Shown one piece after another: positions 50,747 through 59,694 of a stretch of DNA of 64,000 bases (the stretch's first letter is position 1; every line of letters begins with the position of its first letter). The stretch spans positions 5,385,501 to 5,449,500 of the forward strand of contig NZ_AP018694.1 in NCBI RefSeq assembly GCF_009689585.1. Reading direction: 5' to 3'. The notes beneath the pieces were generated by a model. It made no database searches, was not told where the DNA came from, and saw nothing but the letters and a program-made list of their open reading frames with translations. This DNA is from Aquipluma nitroreducens (GTDB lineage Bacteria; Bacteroidota; Bacteroidia; Bacteroidales; Prolixibacteraceae). A program made the position numbers and the translations under genes.

Positions 50747-53236
50747 ATGATTGTTGAACAGCTTTTTGCCGATGTTATTTTGCCGTTGCCACTTGATTAC
50801 CACTTCACTTATCGGGTGCCTTCGGCTTTCCAGTTTCGTATAAAAATCGGAGCCCGCGTCATTGTGCAATTTGGCAAACGCAAGTTCTTTTCGGCTTTGG
50901 TTTATAAACTTCATCAAAATACACCCTCAGGCGAGTTCGAAATGAAAGATATTGATGCCATTCTGGACGATGATCCCATCATCGGTGAGAATCAATTGAA
51001 GATTTGGGAATGGATTGCCAATTATTATTGCTGCACCCTAGGCGAAGTTTATAAAGCGGCGTTGCCAACTGGCCTGAAGCTGGAGAGCCAGACCAAAATT
51101 AGCCTGAATCCCGATGCAATTATTACTGACGATTTAACTGATAAAGAAACTGCTGTTGTACTCTTGCTAGAGAGTCGGAAGACAGCAAGTATTCAGGATT
51201 TGAACCAATTTCTGGGGCAACAATCATCGTTTGCCATATTGAAATTACTGCTCGAAAAAAATGCGGTGATTGTTGAAGAGCAAATGCGCGAAAGCTACAA
51301 GCCGAAGCTCGTTTCAATGGTCAGGTTAAATCCTGAATATGATTCAGAAGAAAAGCTGAATGCGATGCTTGATTTGCTTTCCAGAAAGGCAAAAAAGCAG
51401 GAACAACTACTGAAGGTTTTTCTGGCCGAAACACTGTTTGGTAATTTAAAATTGACAGAAATCGCAAAAAAAGATTTGCTTCAAATCGCAGATGCATCAG
51501 ATGCGGCCTTGAAAGGATTGGATGAAAAACAAGTTTTGGAGGTATTTCAGAAAGAAATTGGGCGCATCGCCCGGACTCATGATGCCGATTTGTTGATTAA
51601 AGAACTTTCCGAGCCGCAGCAAATTGCACATGATGAAATACTAGCTCAATTTGAAACTCAGCAAACGGTCTTGCTCAATGGCGTGACTTCGAGCGGTAAA
51701 ACCGAAATTTATATCCGGCTGATTGAAGAACAGCTCAAGCAGGGCAAACAGGTTCTGTACCTTGTTCCTGAAATCGGACTTACAACTCAGATCATTACCA
51801 GATTGAAAACTGCCTTTGGCGATCAGGCCGGAATCTATCATTCGAAATTTAACGATGCTGAACGGGTCGAAATCTGGTTCAATGTGCTGAACGAAAAATC
51901 AGGAAAAACCGGTCAGCAATATCAGGTTATTTTGGGAGCCAGGTCCGCAATTTTTCTTCCGTTTAAAAATCTGGGGCTAATCATCGTCGACGAAGAGCAC
52001 GAAAATTCATACAAGCAGTTCGATCCGGCACCTCGCTACAATGCCCGCGATATGGCTATTCTGATGGGAAATGTACATGGTGCAAAAGTGCTGCTTGGTT
52101 CGGCAACTCCATCGTATGAAACGTATTTCAATGCACGAAGCAACAAATACGGATTGGTTAATCTGACCGAACGTTTTCAGGGAATTGAAATGCCGGAGCT
52201 TTTTCCGGCAAATACACAGGAAGCTTATAAGCGGAAGCAAATGCGCTCAGTTTTTACTCCTGAACTTTACAACGAAATCGCTTCAGCATTGCATAATAAA
52301 GAACAGGTCATTCTTTTTCAGAATAGGAGAGGGTTTGCACCATTCGTTCAGTGTGGAAAATGTGGCTGGATTCCGAAATGCAGGTATTGCGATGTAAGCA
52401 TGACCTACCATAAAAACCGTTCGAGCCTGATTTGTCATTATTGCGGACATACCACATCATTGGTTGTCAAGTGCAAAGAATGCGGTTCGGACGAGATTAA
52501 AACACGCGGTTTCGGTACCGAAAAAATTGAAGACGAAATCAAACTTTTGTTTCCTGAAGCAAGGGTTGCCCGAATGGATCTGGATACGACACGGGCAAAA
52601 AATGCCTACGAACAACTGATCTGGCAGTTCGAAACCGGTAAAGTTGACATTCTGGTTGGAACACAAATGGTAACCAAAGGATTAGACTTTGATCATGTTC
52701 GGGTAGTTGGAGTCTTGAATGCCGACAATCTGCTGAATTATCCTGATTTCCGGTCATACGAACGAAGTTATCAGTTGATCATGCAAGTAAGTGGCCGGGC
52801 CGGACGTAAAAATAATCGGGGAAAGGTGATTGTTCAGACCACCCAGCCCAATCATCCGGTCATTCAGGATGTGATTTCGAACGATTATTATAAGCTTTTC
52901 AGCAGGCAAATGGCCGAACGAAAGATGTTCAGGTATCCGCCGTATTATCGGCTCATTAAAATTGTGGTGAAACATCAGAACAAGGAACGGCTCGATTTGG
53001 CCGCCATGAATCTCGCGACAGCTTTTCGCAACATATTTAATAAAAACGTATTAGGGCCTGAATATCCGGTTGTGGCGCGAATTCAAATGTGGTTTCAGAA
53101 GGAAATACTGATTAAACTACCTCGTGATGGCAAAATTCAGGAAGCGAAAACTAAAATCATGGAGATCATTAATCGAACGAAAACACAACCAAACAATAGC
53201 CAGTTGATCATTTATGCAGATGTGGATCCGATGTAG
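50747..53236 (+). CDS. priA: Primosomal replication-restart helicase
   Basis: This 829-residue protein has the PriA order: an N-terminal DNA-binding domain (about 1-105), a winged helix, then a superfamily 2 helicase with Walker A GVTSSGKTE (about 310), DEEH (Walker B, about 423), and GSATPSYE. Between the lobes are the zinc-binding Cys (CGKCGWIPKCRYCD, CHYCG, CKECGS). The C-terminal helicase motifs LVGTQMVTKGLDFDHV and SGRAGRKNNRG follow. It reloads the replisome at stalled forks. The start is the ATG at 50747, which gives the family N-terminus. The length matches other Bacteroidota PriA. Single gene. Confidence 0.95.
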   Translation: MIVEQLFADVILPLPLDYHFTYRVPSAFQFRIKIGARVIVQFGKRKFFSALVYKLHQNTPSGEFEMKDIDAILDDDPIIGENQLKIWEWIANYYCCTLGEVYKAALPTGLKLESQTKISLNPDAIITDDLTDKETAVVLLLESRKTASIQDLNQFLGQQSSFAILKLLLEKNAVIVEEQMRESYKPKLVSMVRLNPEYDSEEKLNAMLDLLSRKAKKQEQLLKVFLAETLFGNLKLTEIAKKDLLQIADASDAALKGLDEKQVLEVFQKEIGRIARTHDADLLIKELSEPQQIAHDEILAQFETQQTVLLNGVTSSGKTEIYIRLIEEQLKQGKQVLYLVPEIGLTTQIITRLKTAFGDQAGIYHSKFNDAERVEIWFNVLNEKSGKTGQQYQVILGARSAIFLPFKNLGLIIVDEEHENSYKQFDPAPRYNARDMAILMGNVHGAKVLLGSATPSYETYFNARSNKYGLVNLTERFQGIEMPELFPANTQEAYKRKQMRSVFTPELYNEIASALHNKEQVILFQNRRGFAPFVQCGKCGWIPKCRYCDVSMTYHKNRSSLICHYCGHTTSLVVKCKECGSDEIKTRGFGTEKIEDEIKLLFPEARVARMDLDTTRAKNAYEQLIWQFETGKVDILVGTQMVTKGLDFDHVRVVGVLNADNLLNYPDFRSYERSYQLIMQVSGRAGRKNNRGKVIVQTTQPNHPVIQDVISNDYYKLFSRQMAERKMFRYPPYYRLIKIVVKHQNKERLDLAAMNLATAFRNIFNKNVLGPEYPVVARIQMWFQKEILIKLPRDGKIQEAKTKIMEIINRTKTQPNNSQLIIYADVDPM

Positions 53237-53249
53237 ATAATTCAACTTA

Positions 53250-53333
53250 ACTCCGAAGGAGTGAACTTTTAATCACCTCCAGTGAAACTGGAGGATTAGG
53301 ATCGCCCCAATAAAGCGCAACCCGGAACGGGTT
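53250..53333. repeat. Three tandem hairpins with GAA triloops
   Basis: ACTCC-GAA-GGAGT (53250-53262), CCTCCAGT-GAA-ACTGGAGG (53276-53294) and AACCCG-GAA-CGGGTT (53319-53333) sit in a row after priA. All three have perfect stems and an identical GAA loop. They are a distinct set of palindromes, perhaps also ending the priA transcript. Confidence 0.75.
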
Positions 53334-53409
53334 GGTATGCTAATCAATCTCATAAAACCTGAGGATAAAGAATTACCCAATAGATTGCAAACTAGAATGG
53401 TTCCGTTAA

Positions 53410-54297
53410 TTATTTCAATGGAATGCTCTCAGGCCTTGTGTGTTTCCAGCGCTTGTGCGACCATAACCAAAATTCAGGTCGTTTCCGGATAATTTCTTCC
53501 AGAAATTTGGTGTGTGCTTTAGTTACTTCATATTTATTAGTTGTGGAAGCATCATCGAAAAGCTTGGTAAATTCAACTTCGTAACAACCTCTCCTGACTT
53601 TTTGAATGTCCATAAAAACAACGGCCTGCCTGAATTTAGTTGACATGATCTCGGCTCCGGGAAAGACCGCTGTTTCCTGGTTTAGAAACATCATCCAGTA
53701 ATCGGTATCTTTCAGTGCGGTTTGATCGGTCAGGTAATAGGTAGCTGATAATTGTCCTGATTTTTCGAGTTCCAGCATGTTTCGTCCTGAAACGCGGGCC
53801 ATCATCATAAACATTCCAAATCTCGACCTCACTTGTTTCATGTATCGGTCAAATGTTTCGTCCTGAATAGGTCGGTAAATCACATTCACCTGATATTTGA
53901 TTATTTTGGGTAAAGATACCGTCCATTCCCAATTGCCGTAATGCCCGGAAAGCAAAGCCACACTTCTCCCTTGGGCATAGAATTCATTCAGTACTTCAGG
54001 ATTTTTATAATAAAAACGTTTATTCAATGCTTCCTCCGAAATTTGAAATGCTTTTATTGTTTCAACCACCAAATCAGCAAAATGGCGGTAAAATTTAACG
54101 GTTATCTCTCTGATTTCCTGATCAGTTTTTTCAGGAAAGGAATTTTTAAGGTTTTGAATAACCGTCTTTTTTCGGTAGCCTACCAGATAATAACACACCA
54201 GATAAATTAGGTCGGCCCAGAAATAAAGAAGCCAAAACGGAGCATATCCGAGTAGTTTCAAAAATGAAATTCCAATCCTGGGCAGTACCTTTTTCAT
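53410..54297 (-). CDS. LpxL-family lysophospholipid acyltransferase, copy 1
   Basis: This 295-residue membrane-associated acyltransferase has an N-terminal hydrophobic helix and the HX4E catalytic motif in SGHYGNWEWTVSL near residue 118. It also has YYLTDQTALKDTD near 190, FPGAEIMSTKF and the family end block FWLWSHKRWKHTRPE. Members (LpxL/HtrB/MsbB) add a secondary acyl chain to lipid A or related lipids at the inner membrane. It is the last of three tandem paralogs, separated by 12 bp from the next. It is less similar to the other two than they are to each other, so it may have a different acceptor or acyl chain. Confidence 0.85.
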   Translation of the reverse strand: MKKVLPRIGISFLKLLGYAPFWLLYFWADLIYLVCYYLVGYRKKTVIQNLKNSFPEKTDQEIREITVKFYRHFADLVVETIKAFQISEEALNKRFYYKNPEVLNEFYAQGRSVALLSGHYGNWEWTVSLPKIIKYQVNVIYRPIQDETFDRYMKQVRSRFGMFMMMARVSGRNMLELEKSGQLSATYYLTDQTALKDTDYWMMFLNQETAVFPGAEIMSTKFRQAVVFMDIQKVRRGCYEVEFTKLFDDASTTNKYEVTKAHTKFLEEIIRKRPEFWLWSHKRWKHTRPESIPLK

Positions 54298-54309
54298 GGA
54301 GTCGAATAT

Positions 54310-55227
54310 CTAATGTTTGATAGTTTTGGCCTCTCGCTCGTGCAATTCAATATTTGCAGGACGTTTGTGTTTCCATCTTCGGTGCGACCACAGCCAATAT
54401 TCTGGTTCCGATCGAATTATTTCCTCCATTTTCCGTACATATGCCATCATGATTTCTACAGGTTCTACCTCCGAAGGATTCTCAATCAATTTATAAATAA
54501 AAGCTTCGTATCTTGACCGACCCACTTTACGAATGTGGAAGAAAAGAACCGGTTGATTCGTCTTGACTGCAATTTTCATTGGACCAGCGAATAAAGCTGT
54601 TTCCTGGTTTAAGAAGGTTGTCCATAGTTGTGAACTGGCGGGTGAGGTTTGGTCGGCCAGCAGCAGCAGTACCGAAGGACGCTCAGCTTGGTTAAGTGCA
54701 AGCGCCGTGCGTACCGAGTGATTAACCACAACCGATTTAGCCCCAAACCGTTCACGTGAGTTAAGAAGAAATTGCTCCAAAACCTTGTTGTTCCTTACCG
54801 GATCGTAAACTACCAGAAATTGCGCTTTGATTTCGTGTTGAAAATAAAGCCCCCATTCCCAGTTGTTGTGATGCATTCCGAGAAGAATCGCACTTTTACC
54901 TCGTTGGTAATATTCCTCGAAAATTTCCAGGTTATTTAGTTTGATGCGATCATTGATTTCCTTTTCGGTCATATGACTGAATTTAAGGGTTTCAATGCCC
55001 AGATCACTCAGGTGATGGTAAAATTTTCTGGCAATTATTTTGATTTCTTCCGGACTCTTTTCCGGAAACGATTTTTTTAGGTTTGTAAATACAATTTTCC
55101 GACGATACCTTACCACATAGTAGAGTAAAACATAAAATATGTCGGATAAACCATTGAGTACCCAAAACGGAAGCCGTGCAAGTAATTTACACAGACCCAC
55201 GATCAAATGATCAATGAACGAATTCAT
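54310..55227 (-). CDS. LpxL-family lysophospholipid acyltransferase, copy 2
   Basis: This 305-residue paralog has catalytic GMHHNNWEWGLYF (HX4E) near residue 119, LLADQTSPASSQLWTTFLNQETALFAGPMKI and the C-terminal YWLWSHRRWKHKRPANIELHE. It shares long identical stretches with copy 3 (WTTFLNQETA, GPMKIA, SHRRWKHKRPANIELHE), so the two arose by recent tandem duplication. It lies 34 bp downstream of copy 3 and 12 bp upstream of copy 1, in one transcript. It likely acylates a lipid A precursor or an aminolipid at the inner membrane. Confidence 0.87.
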   Translation of the reverse strand: MNSFIDHLIVGLCKLLARLPFWVLNGLSDIFYVLLYYVVRYRRKIVFTNLKKSFPEKSPEEIKIIARKFYHHLSDLGIETLKFSHMTEKEINDRIKLNNLEIFEEYYQRGKSAILLGMHHNNWEWGLYFQHEIKAQFLVVYDPVRNNKVLEQFLLNSRERFGAKSVVVNHSVRTALALNQAERPSVLLLLADQTSPASSQLWTTFLNQETALFAGPMKIAVKTNQPVLFFHIRKVGRSRYEAFIYKLIENPSEVEPVEIMMAYVRKMEEIIRSEPEYWLWSHRRWKHKRPANIELHEREAKTIKH

Positions 55228-55261
55228 GCTATATTCCTTTATACCTCAAATAATTATAAAT

Positions 55262-56203
55262 TTATCTTTTCTTCCTATAAATTACTTTTTTATCCTGATG
55301 ATTCATCAATATTTCATGTAATTCAATATTTGCAGGCCGTTTATGTTTCCATCTCCGGTGAGACCACAGCCAGTATTCAGGCTCGGCGTTGATAACTTCT
55401 TCAAGTTTATTGACATAGGCCATCATAATTTCCTCTGACGTAAATTCAGCGGGATTTTCAATCAGTTTATAATGGAAAACTTCGTAACGTCCACGTCCAA
55501 CTTTACGCGTGTGGTGAAAAATTATCGGTAGATTGGTTTTTTTTGCAATTTTCATCGGACCAGCAAAAAAAGCAGTTTCCTGATTGAGAAAAGTAGTCCA
55601 AAATTGTGAGTTTGCCGGCGGAGTTTGGTCAGCTGCCAGCATCAAAGCGCTATGTCTTTCATTTTGATTAAAAGCAAGAGCTGTCCTTACAGAATGATTG
55701 ACTGGTATTGATTGAGCGCCAAAACGTTCACGGGTTTGAAGTAGAAAATTTTCGAATTTTTTGTTGGTTCTTACGGGATTATAAACCACCAGAAACTGCG
55801 CTTTGATGAACCGTTGCATCGATCCGCTCCATTCCCAATTGTTATGATGCTGCCCCAGAACAATCATGCTTTTACCTTGCTGGTAATACTCTTCATACAT
55901 ATCCAAATTGTGAACTTTTAACCGGTCATCAATTTGCTTCTCAGTCATTCGGCTAAACTTGACGGTTTCAAAACCCAGGTCAGTTAGGTGATGATAGAAT
56001 TTTTTCGTAATTTTTTTGATTTCTTCGGGAGTTTTTTCAGGAAATGACCGAACCAGATTTTCATGAACGACTTTCCGCCGATAGCCAATGATATAATAAA
56101 GAAATACATAGAAAATATCGGCAAGGCCAAAGATTATCCAAAATGGAAGGCGTGAAGTTATTTTACACAAGACAACAACAAGTCGATCACCAAAAGAATT
56201 CAT
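55262..56203 (-). CDS. LpxL-family lysophospholipid acyltransferase, copy 3
   Basis: The start is placed at ATG 56203 (MNSFGDRLV), in line with copy 2. An in-frame ATG at 56236 would add 11 residues. The 313-residue protein has the HX4E motif in GQHHNNWEWSGSM near residue 119, AADQTPPANSQFWTTFLNQETAFFAGPMKIA and YWLWSHRRWKHKRPANIELHE, then an extra basic tail (NHQDKKVIYRKKR). It is the closest relative of copy 2. It heads the three-gene acyltransferase run; the DUF1460 gene lies 67 bp upstream on the same strand and may be in the transcript. Confidence 0.87.
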   Translation of the reverse strand: MNSFGDRLVVVLCKITSRLPFWIIFGLADIFYVFLYYIIGYRRKVVHENLVRSFPEKTPEEIKKITKKFYHHLTDLGFETVKFSRMTEKQIDDRLKVHNLDMYEEYYQQGKSMIVLGQHHNNWEWSGSMQRFIKAQFLVVYNPVRTNKKFENFLLQTRERFGAQSIPVNHSVRTALAFNQNERHSALMLAADQTPPANSQFWTTFLNQETAFFAGPMKIAKKTNLPIIFHHTRKVGRGRYEVFHYKLIENPAEFTSEEIMMAYVNKLEEVINAEPEYWLWSHRRWKHKRPANIELHEILMNHQDKKVIYRKKR

Positions 56204-56270
56204 AGGGGTTGAGATTGAACGCTGCAAATTTAACAAAAACGACTTCGCAGCATGGTATAAGGCACTGAAA

Positions 56271-57134
56271 TTAAAATACTGGTCTGGCGATCATGATACC
56301 GCTGTTTTTTGACTGAAGCTTGAGAAAGTCGGTGATCGGACCCTCTGAAACCAATACTTTTTTCCCGCTTAGCGGAGCATGAAGCAGATAAAATTCGTTG
56401 CCTTTCTTTACAATTATTCCGACATGGTTAACATCAACACCATCAATTGAACTGGTTAGCGCAATAATGTCGCCATGCTGTAAATTGCGATAAAGATTAG
56501 CAATGTTGTTCTTTGGAAAATACATAAATCCTTTTGCTGAAATCTCTTTTTCCTGCTGAGCAATTGTTGGGATCAACTCCGGATGCTCCTTCAATACCGG
56601 ATAATCTGATGGGTGAGTGCTCATATAATTGATGGCTTTATCAGATTTTACGCCATTTTCATTGGCTTTCCTGCTAATGATGCCTTTTTTATTATTATTC
56701 TCAATCCATTCGCAAAAATAATGAAGCCGCGATGGATATTGATTTCGAATACCATCACGATATCTTAAATTCTGAAGTTCTTTTAGAAACGATTCAAAAT
56801 CATTCTTTTTCAATTTAACGGTTCGGGCTAAAGCCAAAGTGCTTTCAACAAATGTTGTACAGTCGAGTTCCCGAAGGTTAATGACGAGTTTTTCCTGCAA
56901 TCCATTTTCGAGTGTTGCTGCAATATATGGAGTTCCAAGAAATGATTCGCCAATTTTGACCAAAAGATCAGCAATTGGTAAATCGGCTTCTGATGAAAAA
57001 GCGTTTAGTTTTTCCTCTGCGATTCGCTTGTCTACAGGTTGATAAATGCAATCATTCAGGTTTATTTGCGATTTTGCATATTGACTATTCAGTCCAATTA
57101 ATAGAAATAGTAATGTTTTGATCTTGCTTGCCAT
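56271..57134 (-). CDS. DUF1460 amidase-like exported protein
   Basis: This 287-residue protein has a signal peptide (ending about residue 23, YAKS) and the NlpC/P60-like DUF1460 family layout. Its conserved Cys is in LRELDCTTFVESTLALA near residue 92 and its catalytic His in DVNHVGIIVKK near 237. Family members are predicted N-acetylmuramoyl-L-alanine amidase-like enzymes acting on peptidoglycan or on released muropeptides. It is followed 67 bp later by the three acyltransferase genes on the same strand, so a common envelope role is plausible but inferred. It is divergent from the C1 peptidase gene. Confidence 0.85.
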   Translation of the reverse strand: MASKIKTLLFLLIGLNSQYAKSQINLNDCIYQPVDKRIAEEKLNAFSSEADLPIADLLVKIGESFLGTPYIAATLENGLQEKLVINLRELDCTTFVESTLALARTVKLKKNDFESFLKELQNLRYRDGIRNQYPSRLHYFCEWIENNNKKGIISRKANENGVKSDKAINYMSTHPSDYPVLKEHPELIPTIAQQEKEISAKGFMYFPKNNIANLYRNLQHGDIIALTSSIDGVDVNHVGIIVKKGNEFYLLHAPLSGKKVLVSEGPITDFLKLQSKNSGIMIARPVF

Positions 57135-57470
57135 TTTTATCTATTTTATTCCAGTTGATAAAGGTAGAAAAGTTTGCGAATTCCATCTAAAATCATTGTC
57201 TACATTTGCTTTTACTTCAATTGAATGACGTAATTGACCAATCGAAACTTGTTTTATAACATGTTTTTGTTAATTCAACCTTAATTAATTGTCCTTTTTG
57301 TTAACGGAAGATATTATGGTTCAGAGTAAAAGCGATTTCGGATTTTCGTACTTATACTTCTTGATTTAGCATGTATCTGCCTGAATATATGATTCTAAAT
57401 GGGATATTCCTTTTTTAAATTTGTATCTTCGAGGCCAGTTTTAAGGGGTGTTTAATGTTAATTAATTCAT
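57135..57470. other. Divergent intergenic region
   Basis: There is no gene in this AT-rich 336-bp gap between divergent genes. The only recognisable signal is the TAAATTTG promoter box at 57416-57423 for the C1 peptidase gene. The rest is AT-rich without clear palindromes. Confidence 0.6.
57416..57423 (+). promoter_or_regulatory. Candidate -7 box of the C1 peptidase gene
   Basis: TAAATTTG fits TAnnTTTG, 48 bp upstream of the ATG at 57471. Confidence 0.5.
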
Positions 57471-58679
57471 ATGTATAAATTAAGAAATCTTTTGCTTGTC
57501 GGGTTGGTGCTGGCAGCGTTCACTGTTTCAGCTCAGGAGAAGAAAGAAGAGGAAAAAGAAAAAGGTTATCAGTTTACTGCAATTAAAGAAATTCCATGTA
57601 CTCCGGTTAAAGATCAATATCGCTCTGGAACTTGTTGGTCGTTTTCAGGACTTGGATTTTTGGAAGCCGAAATGTTAAGGTTAGGAAAACCAACTGTTGA
57701 TTTATCTGAAATGTTTGTTGTAAACCATGAATATGCCGATAAAGCTACGAAATACGTCAGGTTGCATGGCAGTTTAAATTTTGGTGCAGGTGGCGCATTT
57801 CATGATGTTACAAACGCCATTAAAAAATATGGAATTGTTCCTGAAGAGGTTTATACCGGTCTGAATTACGGCGAAGAGAAACATGTTCACGGTGAATTGG
57901 ATCGTTTGCTGCTCGAAAATGTCAAGGCCGTTGTTGAAAATCCGAACAAAAAATTAACTACAGCATGGCATGATGCATTAGAAGGAACTCTTGAAACCTA
58001 TCTTGGAAAACTACCTGAGAAATTTCAGTATCAGGGAAAAGAATATACTCCAAAGAGTTTTGCCCAGGAATTTGTTGGCCTGAATTTGGATGATTATGTT
58101 GAAATTACTTCCTATACACACCACCCTTTTTATAGTAAATTCATTATTGAAATACCCGACAACTGGTCGTGGGATGAAGTTTACAATGTTCCATTAAACG
58201 AATTCGACGAAATAATTGATAACGCCATCAATAGCGGTTTCCCGGTTGCATGGGCTGCTGACGTCAGCGAAAAGGGATTTTCAACCTCACAAAAGGGTGT
58301 GGCTGTTATCCCTGAAGTTGATAAAGCAAATATGACTGATGCTGAAATTACCAAATGGGAAAAGATGAGTGAGAAAGAAAAAAGTGAAGATTTATACAAA
58401 CTCACCAAGCCAGGTAAGGAAAAAGTGATTACTCAGGAAATGCGTCAAATTGACTTTGATAATTATCAGACTACAGATGATCATGGAATGGTAATCGTTG
58501 GAACGGCTAAAGATCAGAATGGTAACCTCTATTATAAAGTGAAAAATTCGTGGGGCGACTACAACGATTACCATGGTTTTTTCTACGCATCAAAACCCTA
58601 TGTAGAGTATAAAACAATGTCGATTATGGTACACAAAGATGCCATTCCAAAGAATATCCGAAAGAAATTGAATTTGTAA
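57471..58679 (+). CDS. Exported C1-family (aminopeptidase C/bleomycin hydrolase-like) peptidase
   Basis: This 402-residue papain-fold protein has a signal peptide (MYKLRNLLLVGLVLAAFTVSAQ) followed by a Glu/Lys-rich spacer. The catalytic Cys lies in QYRSGTCWSFSGLGFLEAEML, the His in TDDHGMVIVGTA, and the Asn in VKNSWGDYNDYHGF. This is the PepC/Bleomycin hydrolase branch. Those enzymes are usually cytoplasmic hexamers; an exported version is common in Bacteroidota, and it trims peptides in the periplasm or outside. It is shorter than PepC (about 450), chiefly at the C-terminus. Single gene with a hairpin terminator after the stop. Confidence 0.9.
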   Translation: MYKLRNLLLVGLVLAAFTVSAQEKKEEEKEKGYQFTAIKEIPCTPVKDQYRSGTCWSFSGLGFLEAEMLRLGKPTVDLSEMFVVNHEYADKATKYVRLHGSLNFGAGGAFHDVTNAIKKYGIVPEEVYTGLNYGEEKHVHGELDRLLLENVKAVVENPNKKLTTAWHDALEGTLETYLGKLPEKFQYQGKEYTPKSFAQEFVGLNLDDYVEITSYTHHPFYSKFIIEIPDNWSWDEVYNVPLNEFDEIIDNAINSGFPVAWAADVSEKGFSTSQKGVAVIPEVDKANMTDAEITKWEKMSEKEKSEDLYKLTKPGKEKVITQEMRQIDFDNYQTTDDHGMVIVGTAKDQNGNLYYKVKNSWGDYNDYHGFFYASKPYVEYKTMSIMVHKDAIPKNIRKKLNL

Positions 58680-58684
58680 AATCT

Positions 58685-58711
58685 AAACCTCGTCAATTGG
58701 CGAGGTTTTTT
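58685..58711 (+). terminator. Terminator of the C1 peptidase gene
   Basis: AAACCTCG and CGAGGTTT pair around an 8-base loop, followed by a T-run, six bases after the stop codon. Confidence 0.8.
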
Positions 58712-58745
58712 ATTTTAAATAATCAGGTGTATTGTCGTCCTTTTG

Positions 58746-58753
58746 TATATTTG
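58746..58753 (+). promoter_or_regulatory. Candidate -7 box of the 58798 gene
   Basis: TATATTTG fits TAnnTTTG, 45 bp before the GTG start codon. Confidence 0.45.
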
Positions 58754-58797
58754 GCGGACGAAATAAACATACCATTTGTTGAAATAAATATTTTCGA

Positions 58798-59691
58798 GTG
58801 AAACGAATACTTCTGATCCTTTTTTGTCTCATCCCATTTATATCCTTTTCTGAGGAAGATTTTACCTGGTGGAATGTCATCCATGGCTGGGAGCTTGGCA
58901 TGCCCGGCTGGCGCAATATGCTGCACATTACCCCTGGTTATTTGGGTCCTAATGCGCTTCCGGTACCTGAAATGAAGAAAGGTGTTGTCCCGGTAGGTTC
59001 GAACCTCGAATTTGGAATGAATTTCTACTTCGAAAAAGGTGATCCAACTCAGGATATATCTGGGAAATATTACCGTTCGTTTGCTGATGGTAAGATTGCT
59101 ATTGAGTTGTATGGAGTTATTGCTGAAAATTATGCCATGTCCGACTCCGTACGCGACGAACGGATTGCACGTGACTTCGACGGCAAGGGAATTGCGATTG
59201 GTGATTTATACTTTTCAACGCTTATTCAATTGGTGAAAGGCCGAAAATTCCCGGATACAATGGTTCGTATGGTAGGAAGGACTGCTTCAGGAGGGCATTT
59301 GGACGCAGCCAGGCATTCAGATAGCCCGGGCTATTTTTTTGATTTCAGTTTTTCCAAGGATTATGCCTGTAGAAACGAAAAAATGTCGTTTATGCCATAT
59401 GCATCTTTCGGATTTTACTCCTGGCAAACGAACGATGAACTTAACTTGCAAAACGACGCCTTCATGTATGGGGTAGGAGCCGACCTAAAGTATTCTGACT
59501 GGACATGGTCTAATTCAATTTCAGGATATTCAGGCTATAAACATGAGCGCGATCAGCCGATGGTTTATACCTTTGAACTGAATCGTAAACTAAAAAAGAA
59601 TGCCATCCGACTGCAATATCTTTATGGTATTCGCGATTGGAAATATCAGTCAATCAAACTTTCGTACGTCATAAATTTGAAAAGCAAATAG
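58798..59691 (+). CDS. Unknown exported beta-barrel-like protein
   Basis: The start codon is GTG (58798), giving MKRILLILFCLIPFISFS, a signal peptide. The 280-residue remainder is rich in aromatic residues and alternating hydrophobic/polar strands, with GYLGPNALPVPEM, SADGKIAIELYG-like turns, FDFSFSKDYAC and a strand-rich end IKLSYVINLKSK. This is consistent with an outer membrane barrel or surface protein. I do not recognise the family. It is convergent with the AsmA-like gene (3 bp between stop codons). A promoter box and an upstream terminator isolate it as a single gene. Confidence 0.7.
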   Translation: MKRILLILFCLIPFISFSEEDFTWWNVIHGWELGMPGWRNMLHITPGYLGPNALPVPEMKKGVVPVGSNLEFGMNFYFEKGDPTQDISGKYYRSFADGKIAIELYGVIAENYAMSDSVRDERIARDFDGKGIAIGDLYFSTLIQLVKGRKFPDTMVRMVGRTASGGHLDAARHSDSPGYFFDFSFSKDYACRNEKMSFMPYASFGFYSWQTNDELNLQNDAFMYGVGADLKYSDWTWSNSISGYSGYKHERDQPMVYTFELNRKLKKNAIRLQYLYGIRDWKYQSIKLSYVINLKSK

Positions 59692-59694
59692 CTT

